Assembly: GCA_029266035.1 (NCBI GenBank)
Contig: JAJUFH010000006.1
Coordinates: 40,248 to 104,247, forward strand
DNA length: 64,000 nt
Reading direction: 5' to 3'
From: Sinomicrobium sp.
GTDB lineage: Bacteria; Bacteroidota; Bacteroidia; Flavobacteriales; Flavobacteriaceae
In this document: positions 46,140-55,038 of the stretch, in pieces
Layout: each line of letters starts with the position of its first letter
Numbering within the stretch: the first letter of the stretch is position 1
Notes under the pieces: model-generated
The model's input: the letters and a program-made list of their open reading frames with translations, nothing else
What the model was told of the DNA's origin: nothing
Databases searched by the model: none
Position numbers and translations under genes: made by a program

Positions 46140-46214
46140 CATAACTTTTTACAAAAGTCGGGTATACTCAAACCCCGTAGTCTGTCATACAGCGTATATA
46201 AACTAAGGTAATAC

Positions 46215-46694
46215 ATGAAAAGTCTAAAAACCCTGCTCAGCGGAAAAAATTTTGTCCGTATCCCACTAGAACTCACCAATACCAATCACTTTGAAATTAC
46301 CGCAGAGATCAACGGCATTAAGGGTAGGTTTATTTTAGACACCGGGGCTTCCAGCACCTGTGTGGGTACTGATTGCGCTTCCCATTTCGAATTGAACACT
46401 AAAAATTCAGAAATCAAGGCCTCTGGAGCGGGTGCTACCAATATGGACACCTTAGTATCTCACAAAAACACATTGACTATTGGAAACTGGACGCGAGCAA
46501 AGGTAAAGCTGGTACTCTTCGATCTCTCACATGTTAACGAAGCGCTGATACAACACGATTGCCCGCCCGTACACGGCATCATAGGTGCCGATATTCTCAG
46601 AAAGTCAAAGGCGATTATCGACTACGGAAAAAAATGCGTCTATCTGAAAAACAAGAAAACGACTTCCACGACAAAAAAAGACGACAATCTATAG
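46215..46694 (+). CDS. Retropepsin-like aspartic protease family protein
   Basis: A single-lobe, 159-residue protein of the retropepsin type. FILDTGASSTCVG (DTG at residues 42-44) is the active-site motif, and HGIIGADILRKSKAIID is the C-terminal hydrophobic-Gly pair typical of these proteases. It has no signal peptide or membrane helix, so it should act in the cytoplasm, as a homodimer if active. Substrates of bacterial stand-alone members are largely unknown. The C-terminal tail is low-complexity Lys/Thr. Confidence 0.85.
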   Translation: MKSLKTLLSGKNFVRIPLELTNTNHFEITAEINGIKGRFILDTGASSTCVGTDCASHFELNTKNSEIKASGAGATNMDTLVSHKNTLTIGNWTRAKVKLVLFDLSHVNEALIQHDCPPVHGIIGADILRKSKAIIDYGKKCVYLKNKKTTSTTKKDDNL

Positions 46695-46738
46695 CCTACT
46701 TTTGGCAAATACTTAGGAGTTGCCATTGCAACACCCTT

Positions 46739-47218
46739 TTACATATGGAGGTCTTTAGGCTCTTTGCCATACCTACGAGTGTCGGCCTTAGTCAGTATTC
46801 TAAATTTTTCGGTTTTGGGAATCTCTTGCAAGAGAGACAGAAATTCTTCAGGTAAGCCTGTGAGCTGCCGAGAAGTCATATCTATCCACGCTCCCAGCAT
46901 TTCGCAATGTGCAAAATTCCGACCCGAAGCATCGTAAAAATTGTGGTGAAACTCAAAAAACATACCATCTTCACTTATTCCAGCAAGTTCTAGCGATACC
47001 CTTACCGGCTTTCCGGGAAAGACTTCTTTAAAGTAATAGATGTGTTCGTAAAAAACTACCGGTCCGAGTCGATGCTCGGCTAATTGCTTCTGCCCTAGCC
47101 CCTTTTCCGTCAGGTAAGACATCCTGGTGTGACTCATAAAATTAATATAGGCAGAATTGGCCAGATGACGATTGGCATCTATATCGCTCCACCTAATGTC
47201 AAACTCCTTGAAATACAT
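46739..47218 (-). CDS. Acyl-CoA thioesterase, hotdog fold
   Basis: A 159-residue protein of the 4-hydroxybenzoyl-CoA thioesterase/YbgC type. The catalytic region is WSDIDANRHLANSAYINF, with the Asp followed by an N-x-H-x3 pattern. The start at 47218 (MYFKEFDIRW) is chosen over the upstream extension from 47293, which does not fit the family. Hydrolyses an acyl-CoA thioester; the chain length is unknown. It converges with the retropepsin-like gene. Confidence 0.87.
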   Translation of the reverse strand: MYFKEFDIRWSDIDANRHLANSAYINFMSHTRMSYLTEKGLGQKQLAEHRLGPVVFYEHIYYFKEVFPGKPVRVSLELAGISEDGMFFEFHHNFYDASGRNFAHCEMLGAWIDMTSRQLTGLPEEFLSLLQEIPKTEKFRILTKADTRRYGKEPKDLHM

Positions 47219-47375
47219 AAGATTTTCTCTTTTTATACTATGCATGCATAGCAATTGTAAAGATACATTTTTTGCTTGGAAAAAATAACCCAATCACCGG
47301 CCAACTACAACGTTAAAGCTCTCAAAATATGTTAAACCCGACCTTAAAACTCTGTTTTATTACCTATATTAGTAG

Positions 47376-47453
47376 CTGAAATTACAGCTGCGGCGGAAAA
47401 TGAAATTTACTGCGTATTTTTTCTTTTATTTCGAGCCAATACTGTAGTTTCAG
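47376..47453 (+). other. Inverted repeat in the leader of the cytochrome c gene
   Basis: CTGAAATTACAG (47376-47387) and CTGTAGTTTCAG (47442-47453) are complementary across 12 positions with one wobble, enclosing 54 bases, 68 bases before the cytochrome c start. A shorter AGCTG/CAGCT pair overlaps the left arm. Function unknown. Confidence 0.4.
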
Positions 47454-47520
47454 ACAAACCTAAAAATGTGGAAGACGGTGAGATCAACCGTTTAAACGCA
47501 TTGTCAAAACCGTTAGAAAA

Positions 47521-48006
47521 ATGAAAAAATTACTATTGACAATAGCCCTAGGGACGGCTGTTGTACTCGCCGGTTGCGGAGAGAAAAAAGAAGAAAAGAA
47601 AAAATTCAGTTACGAAAGGACTAAAACCGAAGCGAAAGCGGCCAAAACTACGGCGACTTCGCAGGTACCGGTAGACATGGAAAATAAGGGAATAGGCCCT
47701 ATTAAAGAAGTTGTTTTCGGAGATATAGACCAGGCGATGGTGAGCCGGGGCGAAGAAGCCTTTAAGACCAAATGTACCGCCTGCCACAAAACGGACCAAA
47801 AATTCATAGGTCCGGCTATGACCGGCATCTACGACAGACGAAGTCCGGAATGGGTGATGAACATGATACTCAATCCTGCGCAAATGCAAAAAGAAGACCC
47901 CATTGCTCAGGCTTTGGTAGAAGAGTACAAGGGCACATTGATGCTAGATCAGAACCTCACTGAAGACGAAGCTAGGGATATTGCAGAATTCCTCAGAACA
48001 CTGTAA
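47521..48006 (+). CDS. Lipoprotein monohaem cytochrome c
   Basis: A 161-residue lipid-anchored c-type cytochrome. Signal peptide with lipobox LAGC (Cys19), then a Lys/Glu-rich linker, and a single haem-attachment motif CTACH at residues 85-89, with the probable axial Met in TLMLDQNL. It is thus periplasmic or outer-membrane-facing and carries single electrons. Its gene neighbours, though on the opposite strand, the GMC flavoprotein operon; in known glucoside 3-dehydrogenases a cytochrome c partner accepts electrons from such a flavoprotein. That role is inferred here. Confidence 0.9.
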   Translation: MKKLLLTIALGTAVVLAGCGEKKEEKKKFSYERTKTEAKAAKTTATSQVPVDMENKGIGPIKEVVFGDIDQAMVSRGEEAFKTKCTACHKTDQKFIGPAMTGIYDRRSPEWVMNMILNPAQMQKEDPIAQALVEEYKGTLMLDQNLTEDEARDIAEFLRTL

Positions 48007-48065
48007 AAAATTTATATATTCTCAACGCATCCCTTTTCCGCAAGGAGGAGGGATTTTTTGTGTTC

Positions 48066-49001
48066 TCATATAAAATCGTCTACTTGCTTATAGGCGTCTA
48101 TCACGGCTAGTTCGCCCACTCCATCGGGTCGAGAATTACCGTGTTCCATCCCTACAATCCCGTCAAAACCACGATTGTGAATATATTTAAACACGTTTTT
48201 GTAATTGATCTCTCCTGTGGTAGGCTCATTTCTACCGGGATTGTCCCCTACTTGAAAGTAAGCGATCTCGTCCCAGCTGGCTTCGATATTCGGAATGAGG
48301 TTACCCTCGGTAATCTGCTGGTGATAAATGTCGTACAATATCTTGCAGGAAGGTGAGGCTACTGCCTTACATATCTCATAAGCCTGAGCCGATTTGGAAA
48401 GAAACATACCGGGGTGGTTCATATAGTTCAAGGGTTCTAGCACCATAACAATTCCATGAGGTTCGAGTATAGCCGAAGCCCTTTTTAGCGACTCCACCAC
48501 ATTGGCGGTCTGATATCCAGGTTCCAGGCGAAGATCTCTATAACCCGGCACTACGGTCACCCATTGGGCATTGACTCGTTTGGCCACCTCTACGCTCTTT
48601 CGTATATCGGTGAGAAACTCTTCGCGCTTCCCTTCGTCCCCGCTGGTCAGATTGGGTTCGGACCAGTATATTTTATGTGCGACGAACACTCCCATTTCCA
48701 TATTCAGCTTTTGCATAGTATTGGCTATGGCTTCTTGCAGGTTTACGGGACGGTTTCTCATTTCATTATCTTCAAAAGCAGTAAAGCCCTGCGCTGCCAT
48801 AAATTCCAATTGCGAAATGATATCCCCGCCTGCACTGTGCTTAAACATCCCTTCATGAGGGGCGTATTTTAGGTTGAACGCATGTGGTTGTTTCGCCTTT
48901 TTTTCCGACTTCTTTTCGGAGGCAAAAGCACCTATTGTTCCAGCTACAGATGCTCCCAAGCCGGCTATTAACGAATGTTGTACAAATTTCCTTCTCTGCA
49001 T
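48066..49001 (-). CDS. Tat-signal sugar isomerase/epimerase, hydroxypyruvate isomerase-like
   Basis: A 311-residue TIM-barrel protein of the AP-endonuclease 2/xylose isomerase-like superfamily. The N-terminus MQRRKFVQHSLIAGLGAS has the twin-arginine export motif, so the enzyme is folded in the cytoplasm and exported, perhaps with a bound metal. Metal ligands are plausible at VLEPLNY (Glu), LYDIYHQQ (Asp, His), YFQVGDNPGR and GMEHGNS (Glu). Likely isomerises or cleaves a keto-sugar produced by the adjacent flavoprotein. It is the last gene of the three-gene minus-strand operon. Confidence 0.82.
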   Translation of the reverse strand: MQRRKFVQHSLIAGLGASVAGTIGAFASEKKSEKKAKQPHAFNLKYAPHEGMFKHSAGGDIISQLEFMAAQGFTAFEDNEMRNRPVNLQEAIANTMQKLNMEMGVFVAHKIYWSEPNLTSGDEGKREEFLTDIRKSVEVAKRVNAQWVTVVPGYRDLRLEPGYQTANVVESLKRASAILEPHGIVMVLEPLNYMNHPGMFLSKSAQAYEICKAVASPSCKILYDIYHQQITEGNLIPNIEASWDEIAYFQVGDNPGRNEPTTGEINYKNVFKYIHNRGFDGIVGMEHGNSRPDGVGELAVIDAYKQVDDFI

Positions 49002-49038
49002 TTTTTAGTTCAAGCTTATCAATTCAGTATGACAAATA

Positions 49039-49677
49039 TTACAATGACCACAATTTCCCTCCACTTGCTTCTTCCAGGGGAATACACCCCTTTTGAACTC
49101 CCGGAATGGGATCGTAGGCTAGCACTTCCTCTCCTATATACTCGCTGATCTTGTACGCCTGAATAGTTTTACTTCGCACTTCTTTTACAAAATCGAATAC
49201 CAAAGCGTCACGATTTTCTGGAGTGAGCTTTCCATTATCGCGATATTCTCTGAGTACCTCACCCCATTCTTTTCGCTCTTCAACACTTGCCTGAAGCGCA
49301 GCAGCAATTACTTCTTCCACTTCGTCCGGACTCGATTTCAGCAAATCTGTCGGACTTTCCGCGCCGAGTTTTTCGGCAAAGGCCTTGATTCCGTCACGCA
49401 TCTTCCTTTGTTGTTCCGCACTGTACACCTCATTGAAATACTTATCGATAAACTGAGGCACATTCAATTCTCTAGCCCCCGGGAGATCTGGGGTAGTCGG
49501 AATGATGATGTCTGTCATTTTTGACAATACATCTCCTTCTTCAGGACTGAAAAATTCTGGCGTCCAGCTAGCCTTGGGGTCGGCAGTACAACTCTGCAGT
49601 ATACTGATCAGCGTGGGGGTTGCAGCCACAAGTCCGAGCGACAATCCTATATTTTTTAACACTTCTCTTCTTTGCAT
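49039..49677 (-). CDS. Gluconate 2-dehydrogenase subunit 3 family protein
   Basis: A 212-residue small subunit with an N-terminal Tat motif (MQRREVLKNIGLSLGL). In homologous systems this subunit binds the GMC flavoprotein and carries it through the Tat pathway, since the large subunit has no signal of its own. The mature part is helical and charged (EVEEVIAAALQASVEERKEW). It lies 13 bases downstream of the flavoprotein gene. Assignment to the family is by architecture, context and sequence pattern. Confidence 0.85.
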   Translation of the reverse strand: MQRREVLKNIGLSLGLVAATPTLISILQSCTADPKASWTPEFFSPEEGDVLSKMTDIIIPTTPDLPGARELNVPQFIDKYFNEVYSAEQQRKMRDGIKAFAEKLGAESPTDLLKSSPDEVEEVIAAALQASVEERKEWGEVLREYRDNGKLTPENRDALVFDFVKEVRSKTIQAYKISEYIGEEVLAYDPIPGVQKGCIPLEEASGGKLWSL

Positions 49678-49690
49678 GGTGTTCTTTGTT

Positions 49691-51403
49691 TTACAAGTTC
49701 ATTCTCTTGAGTTCTTCCACTGCGTGATTGGCGGCTCTTGCAGTAAGTGCCATATAGGTAAGCGAGGGGTTTACACAACTCGACGAGGTCATAGCCGCTC
49801 CGTCGGTCACGTATACATTGGGCACAGAGTGCAACTGATTGTGAGCATTCAGCACCGAAGTTTTCGGGTCTCTTCCCATACGCGCCGTTCCCATTTCGTG
49901 GATACCGAGCCCCGGAGCCCCACCGTTATCGTAGGGCTTAACATCCCTAAAACCGGCAGTTTCGAGCATTTCTACCGCCTGCTGCTTCATATCCTTACGC
50001 ATATTGTATTCGTTCTCCTTGTACTCGGCATCGAAGGTAACTGTCGGCAGTCCCCATTTGTCTTTCTTGTCGTAATCCAAATACATCTTATTGTTGTGAT
50101 AGGGCAGCATCTCTCCAAATCCGAGCAGGTTGATTCCCCAATCTCCCGGACTCATGATCAACTCCTTGAGTTTTTCTCCATAAGCCAATTCCTTCACGGT
50201 ACTGCTCAGGTCACCTCTTCCTCCACCACCCTGATAGCCATATCCTCTCAAAAAGTCCTTTCTGTCTGTTTTTCCACCGAGGTTGCGGAACCTGGGGATA
50301 TACAATCCGTTGGGCCTTCTTCCTTTAAAATACATGTCTTCAAAACCGTCTACCTTTGCTCTCGCTCCAACCTGAAAATGATGATCCATGATATTGTGTC
50401 CAAGCTCTCCGGAATCGTTGCCCATACCGTCGGGAAATCTTTCAGATTTAGACTGCATCAGTATAGAAGTAGAAGCCACTGCAGAGGCACACACAAAGAT
50501 AATCTTGGTCTTAAACTCCAGGGTTTCTGAAGTTTCCGCATCGATAACTCTCACCCCTGTAGCGCGTTTTTTATCCTTGTCATACACGATTTCGTGCACT
50601 ATAGAAAAAGGTCTCAAAGTCATATTCCCGGTGCGCTCCGCCGCGGGTAAAGTAGATGAATTACTGCTGAAATACGCTCCAAAAGGACATCCTCTTATAC
50701 AACGACTCCTGTACTGGCAAGGACTCCTTCCTTCAAATTCTCCCGCGGTAATATGGGCCACCCTTCCTATTGTGAGCAATCTCCCGTCGTCGTATTTTTC
50801 AGCCATCGATTTTTTTAGGTCCTCCTCCACACAATAAAGATCCATCGGAGGTAAAAATTGCCCGTCGGGCAACTGAGGGAGTCCCAGTTTCTCACCGCTC
50901 ACCCCTATGTATTTTTCCACATAATCATACCAAGGCGCTATATCTCTATACCGTATCGGCCAATCTACGGCTATCCCCTCCTTGAGATTGGCCTCAAAGT
51001 CGATATCACTGAGGCGATAACTCTGTCGCCCCCACATAATAGAGCGCCCTCCTACGTGATATCCCCTCATCCAGTCGAACCGCTTGTCTTCGTTATAGGG
51101 ATGTTCGAGATCATTCACAAAAAAATGCTTGCTATCTTGTTTGATCGTATAACCCGTTCGGGCTTGTTTGCCCTGTTTCCTAAGGTCTTCCTGAGTAGGC
51201 GCCCCTCCGTTGTCCATATCCCACGGATCTAGGTGCATGGTAGGATAGTCTTCTATATGCTTTACCATACGCCCCCGCTCCAACACCAGTGTTTTCAAAC
51301 CTTTTTCACACAGCTCTTTGGCTGCCCATCCTCCGCTAATCCCGGTACCGATAACAATAGCGTCGTACTCCTCCTGCGGAGAATTGTAATAAATAGCGCC
51401 CAT
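49691..51403 (-). CDS. GMC family oxidoreductase with probable 3Fe-4S site (glucoside 3-dehydrogenase-like)
   Basis: A 570-residue FAD-dependent dehydrogenase. The dinucleotide motif is GTGISG at 19-24; catalytic His502 lies in HEMGTARMG and Asn545 in the C-terminal NPSLTYMALTARA. Cys229, Cys235 and Cys239 are spaced C-X5-C-X3-C, the same spacing as the cysteines that hold a 3Fe-4S cluster in flavin glucose dehydrogenases, so electrons may leave by that cluster to cytochrome c. It lacks its own signal and would be exported with the Tat-signal small subunit. First gene of the operon with the small subunit and an isomerase-like gene. Oxidation of sugars or glycosides, probably at C3, is inferred. 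Confidence 0.9.
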   Translation of the reverse strand: MGAIYYNSPQEEYDAIVIGTGISGGWAAKELCEKGLKTLVLERGRMVKHIEDYPTMHLDPWDMDNGGAPTQEDLRKQGKQARTGYTIKQDSKHFFVNDLEHPYNEDKRFDWMRGYHVGGRSIMWGRQSYRLSDIDFEANLKEGIAVDWPIRYRDIAPWYDYVEKYIGVSGEKLGLPQLPDGQFLPPMDLYCVEEDLKKSMAEKYDDGRLLTIGRVAHITAGEFEGRSPCQYRSRCIRGCPFGAYFSSNSSTLPAAERTGNMTLRPFSIVHEIVYDKDKKRATGVRVIDAETSETLEFKTKIIFVCASAVASTSILMQSKSERFPDGMGNDSGELGHNIMDHHFQVGARAKVDGFEDMYFKGRRPNGLYIPRFRNLGGKTDRKDFLRGYGYQGGGGRGDLSSTVKELAYGEKLKELIMSPGDWGINLLGFGEMLPYHNNKMYLDYDKKDKWGLPTVTFDAEYKENEYNMRKDMKQQAVEMLETAGFRDVKPYDNGGAPGLGIHEMGTARMGRDPKTSVLNAHNQLHSVPNVYVTDGAAMTSSSCVNPSLTYMALTARAANHAVEELKRMNL

Positions 51404-51438
51404 TATATATTGTTATTTCTACATTTATGAATAGATCT

Positions 51439-51446
51439 CAAATATA
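51439..51446 (-). promoter_or_regulatory. -7 promoter element for the GMC operon
   Basis: TATATTTG on the minus strand, 36 bases before the flavoprotein start codon, in the divergent region between the two halves of the catabolic cluster. Confidence 0.55.
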
Positions 51447-51542
51447 TGAATTTTGCATCTTATTATATATTTTTTAACCGAATAAACACCTTTTCCTTGT
51501 AAATCTTATTATTTTAGCATCTCACTTCTAAACCCTATTAGC

Positions 51543-52535
51543 ATGAACCGACGAAGATTTCTGGAAAATTCGGGCAAAGCAGGCGCCGCCTTATCGCTAT
51601 TAGGACTATATGCCTGCAAGGACCCAAAAAAAGGCAAACAGCCACAGGTCACCCCGGAGAACGTCGAGGCAAACAAGGAAGTTTCGCTCTTTTTTAAACT
51701 ATCTCTCGCACAGTGGTCAATTCACCGAATGATACTAGAACAGGGATTCGACCCTTTTCGCTTTGCCGAAAAGGCAAGTGAATGGGGATTTGCAGGACTC
51801 GAATACGTAAATCAACTGTACATAAACGAACTGACAAAAAATTCGCATACGCCTACCGCCATGAGCAAGCTGGTAAAAGAGCTCGACAAGCGCAGTTCGG
51901 ATCAGGGTGTAAAAAACCTGATTATTATGGTAGACGGCGAAGGTAATCTTCCGGTAAAGAACAAGGAGGAGCGGATGAAGGCTGTAGCCAATCACCACAA
52001 ATGGATAGATGCCGCAGCCGAACTGGGGTGCCATTCTGTACGGGTCAATCTCTTCGGAGAGCCACTGCCAGAAGATTGGAAGAAATACGGAGCAGAAGCC
52101 CTTTCTGAACTTTCCAGCTACGCTGCCAAATCGGACATTAATGTATTGGTTGAAAATCACGGACATTTCTCTTCCAATGCTGCCCTGCTGGCAGAGGTTA
52201 TAAAAGAGGTGAATATGCCCAATTGCGGCACCCTTCCCGATTTTGGCAATTTCTGTATAGACAAACAGGACGGAAAATGCGTGGAAGAATACGACAGGTA
52301 CAAAGGTGTTGCAGAACTTCTCCCCTATGCCAAAGGAGTGAGTGCCAAGTCGTACGACTTTGATTCCGAAGGTCTGGAAACCACCATCGATTACGAAAAA
52401 ATGATACGTATGGTAAAGGATAGCGGGTACACGGCATATGTAGGTGTAGAATACGAGGGCAACAGACTGAGTGAGGAAGAAGGGATCAAAGCCACTCGCG
52501 ATCTGCTGCTCAACATAGGCAAAAAGATAGCTTGA
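51543..52535 (+). CDS. Tat-signal sugar phosphate isomerase/epimerase-like protein
   Basis: A 330-residue TIM-barrel protein of the xylose-isomerase-like superfamily. The N-terminus MNRRRFLENSGKAGAAL is a Tat motif, and a Cys follows at LGLYAC (lipobox-like), so it may be a Tat-exported lipoprotein. Likely metal ligands appear in VLVENHGHF, LPDFGNFCID and YVGVEYEGN. Probably epimerises or isomerises the oxidised sugar product in the periplasm. Starts the plus-strand half of the cluster, divergent from the GMC operon. Confidence 0.82.
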   Translation: MNRRRFLENSGKAGAALSLLGLYACKDPKKGKQPQVTPENVEANKEVSLFFKLSLAQWSIHRMILEQGFDPFRFAEKASEWGFAGLEYVNQLYINELTKNSHTPTAMSKLVKELDKRSSDQGVKNLIIMVDGEGNLPVKNKEERMKAVANHHKWIDAAAELGCHSVRVNLFGEPLPEDWKKYGAEALSELSSYAAKSDINVLVENHGHFSSNAALLAEVIKEVNMPNCGTLPDFGNFCIDKQDGKCVEEYDRYKGVAELLPYAKGVSAKSYDFDSEGLETTIDYEKMIRMVKDSGYTAYVGVEYEGNRLSEEEGIKATRDLLLNIGKKIA

Positions 52536-52593
52536 GTATCACAATCAACCAATCGTATCCCGAAGTCTAAAGGATACCTAAAAATCTATATCT

Positions 52594-53838
52594 ATGAATA
52601 AGAAAATTCAATTCCAGCTATCCCTTATGATGTTTCTGGAGTTCTTTATATGGGGAGGGTGGTTTGTAACATTGGGAAGGTTCTTACCTGTCAATCTAAA
52701 CGCCAGTGATTACGAGATTGCCAATGTGTTTTCCACACAGTCGTGGGGAGCGATTATAGCGCCTTTTATCATCGGTATGATTGCCGATCGCTTCTTTAAT
52801 GCCGAACGCATTTTGGGGGTTTTACACCTCGTGGGCGCAGTGCTGATGTACCTCATGTACCAGGCTACCGACATCGCTGCCTTCTTCCCTTATGTGCTGG
52901 CCTATATGATTTTGTTTATGCCCACCTTAGCTCTGGTAAACTCTGTTTCTTTCAGGCAATTGACAAATCCCGAAAAACAGTTTTCCAACATTCGAATTTG
53001 GGGAACCATAGGCTGGATTATCGCCGGATTGTGTATCTCATACCTGTTTTATTGGGACTCGGACCAAGGTATCGCCAATGGGTTGTTAAAAAACACCTTT
53101 TTAATGTCGGCTATCGCTTCACTGATTTTGGGTCTGTTCAGTTTTACCCTGCCTAAAACTCCTCCTGTAAAGGTAAATTCGTCAGAAAAACCTTCTCTGT
53201 CTTCTATAATCGGACTGGACGCTATCAAATTGCTCAACAATAAGAATTTCCTGGTATTCTTTATCTCTTCCATACTCATTTGCATCCCCCTGGCTTTTTA
53301 CTACCAAAACGCCAACAACTTTTTGGGCGAAATAGGCATGGAAGGTGTCACCGGAAAAATGGCTATAGGACAGGCTTCCGAGGCTCTGTGCCTTTTGCTG
53401 CTTCCAGTATTTTTCTCCCGATTTGGCTTTAAAAACACCATAGTAGTAGGTATGTTGGCCTGGGCTATACGCTATGCGCTTTTTGCCTATGGCGATGCCG
53501 GTGCAGCAACCTATATGCTGCTCATCGGTATTGCCTTGCACGGCATCTGTTACGATTTCTTTTTTGTATCCGGGCAGATCTATACCGACAGCAAAGCCGG
53601 AACAAAATACAAGAGTGCTGCCCAAGGTTTAATAACTTTGGCCACCTACGGACTAGGACAGTTGATAGGTTTTTGGGTAGCGGGTTATATAGGCACAGTA
53701 TATGCCGGAATGAAATCGGAAAGCATTGCCGCGTTCTGGCAGCATGTCTGGCTGGTACCTGCAGGAATAGCCGTTGTAGTTACTCTACTCTTCCTCGCTT
53801 TCTTTAAAAATGAAAAGATAGCATTCAAAGAATCCTAG
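52594..53838 (+). CDS. MFS transporter, nucleoside:H+ symporter family
   Basis: A 414-residue transporter with about 12 membrane segments and the N-terminal signature FLEFFIWGGWFVTLGRFLP of the NupG/YegT branch of the major facilitator superfamily. Substrates in characterised members are nucleosides; in Bacteroidota catabolic clusters this branch often lies beside sugar isomerases, so a keto-sugar or similar compound is more likely here, but that is inference. Follows the isomerase-like gene in the same direction. Confidence 0.88.
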   Translation: MNKKIQFQLSLMMFLEFFIWGGWFVTLGRFLPVNLNASDYEIANVFSTQSWGAIIAPFIIGMIADRFFNAERILGVLHLVGAVLMYLMYQATDIAAFFPYVLAYMILFMPTLALVNSVSFRQLTNPEKQFSNIRIWGTIGWIIAGLCISYLFYWDSDQGIANGLLKNTFLMSAIASLILGLFSFTLPKTPPVKVNSSEKPSLSSIIGLDAIKLLNNKNFLVFFISSILICIPLAFYYQNANNFLGEIGMEGVTGKMAIGQASEALCLLLLPVFFSRFGFKNTIVVGMLAWAIRYALFAYGDAGAATYMLLIGIALHGICYDFFFVSGQIYTDSKAGTKYKSAAQGLITLATYGLGQLIGFWVAGYIGTVYAGMKSESIAAFWQHVWLVPAGIAVVVTLLFLAFFKNEKIAFKES

Positions 53839-53872
53839 TCAATATTAAACGCAAAAATCAACAATAAACGCA

Positions 53873-55012
53873 ATGAGAAAATTGAGAATGGGCATGGTTG
53901 GCGGAGGTATAGGCTCCTTTATGGGGGGCGTTCACCGCAAGGCATCGACCATGGACGGCATGGTAGAATTGGTATGTGGAGCCTTTAGCAGCAACCTTGA
54001 AAAATCGAGGGAAACGGGCAAGTCGCTCTACCTTCCACAGCATCGCTGTTATGAAAATTTTCGCGAAATGATAGAAAAAGAAAGCCGGCTTCCCGAAGGA
54101 GAACGCATGGATTTTGTATCTATAGTCACCCCCAATCACCTACATTTCGAACCGGCAAAAATGGCGTTAGAGCACGGTTTTCACGTGGTGTGCGACAAAC
54201 CGATGACCCTTACAGTCGCCGAGGGTAAAACCCTTGAAAAGCTAGTAGAAAACAACAAACTGCTGTTTGCCCTTACCCACAACTACACCGGAAATTCCAT
54301 GGTAAAACAGGCCAGAGCTATGGTAAAAAACGGAGATCTGGGAGAAATTAGAAAAGTGCAGGTACACTACCTTCAAGGGTGGATGACCAACGAACTAGAC
54401 GAACAAGCCACGACAAAGCCCTGGAGGGCCGACCCTTCGAAATCGGGAGTAGGTGGCTCGCTGGGCGATATAGGAACCCATGCCGAAAATTTGGTATCTT
54501 ATATCACCGGATTGAAGATCACCGAAATCGCCGCCGATCTGGCACGCATCGGTCCGCAACGTCTACTCGACAACGACGGCAACATCCTTTTCCGAATGGA
54601 AAATGGCGCCAAAGGGGCTATGTCTATGTCGCAGATCGCTACGGGAGAAGAGAACGACCTATCCATACGAATATACGGCAGCAAAGGGAGTGTACAGTGG
54701 AGACAGGAGGACTCTACAAGACTATTTGTAAAATGGGCAGACCGTCCGGAACAAATCTTTACACCTGATGGAAATGGCATATACGATCAGGTTAGAGCAG
54801 TGTCGCGAATACCCAACGGGCATCCGGAAGGCTATCTCGAAGCCTTCGCCAATATATACCGGAACTTTGCCGTCCATCTGATGGCAACAATGGAAGGAAA
54901 AACACTTGCGGATCCCGACTACCCCACGGTAAACGACGGAGTACGAGGTGTAAGGTTTATTCACGCCGCCGTGGAAAGCGACAGCAAAAATTCGGCTTGG
55001 GTAAGCCTGTAA
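53873..55012 (+). CDS. Gfo/Idh/MocA family oxidoreductase
   Basis: A 379-residue NAD(P)-dependent dehydrogenase. The nucleotide motif GGGIGS follows the N-terminal LRMGMV strand, and CDKPMTLTVAE is the variant (usually EKP) active-site loop; the second domain contains the GSLGDIGTHAENL region with the conserved His. It likely reduces or oxidises the keto-sugar taken up from the periplasm, in the cytoplasm (there is no export signal). Third in the plus-strand operon. Confidence 0.92.
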   Translation: MRKLRMGMVGGGIGSFMGGVHRKASTMDGMVELVCGAFSSNLEKSRETGKSLYLPQHRCYENFREMIEKESRLPEGERMDFVSIVTPNHLHFEPAKMALEHGFHVVCDKPMTLTVAEGKTLEKLVENNKLLFALTHNYTGNSMVKQARAMVKNGDLGEIRKVQVHYLQGWMTNELDEQATTKPWRADPSKSGVGGSLGDIGTHAENLVSYITGLKITEIAADLARIGPQRLLDNDGNILFRMENGAKGAMSMSQIATGEENDLSIRIYGSKGSVQWRQEDSTRLFVKWADRPEQIFTPDGNGIYDQVRAVSRIPNGHPEGYLEAFANIYRNFAVHLMATMEGKTLADPDYPTVNDGVRGVRFIHAAVESDSKNSAWVSL

Positions 55013-55038
55013 AAGTCTAAATCTATAATTACATCACT

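Noticed and set aside
49502..50530. A 342-codon plus-strand frame overlapping the GMC flavoprotein gene.
   Set aside because: The minus-strand frame has FAD and catalytic motifs; the plus-strand frame is a shadow without any.
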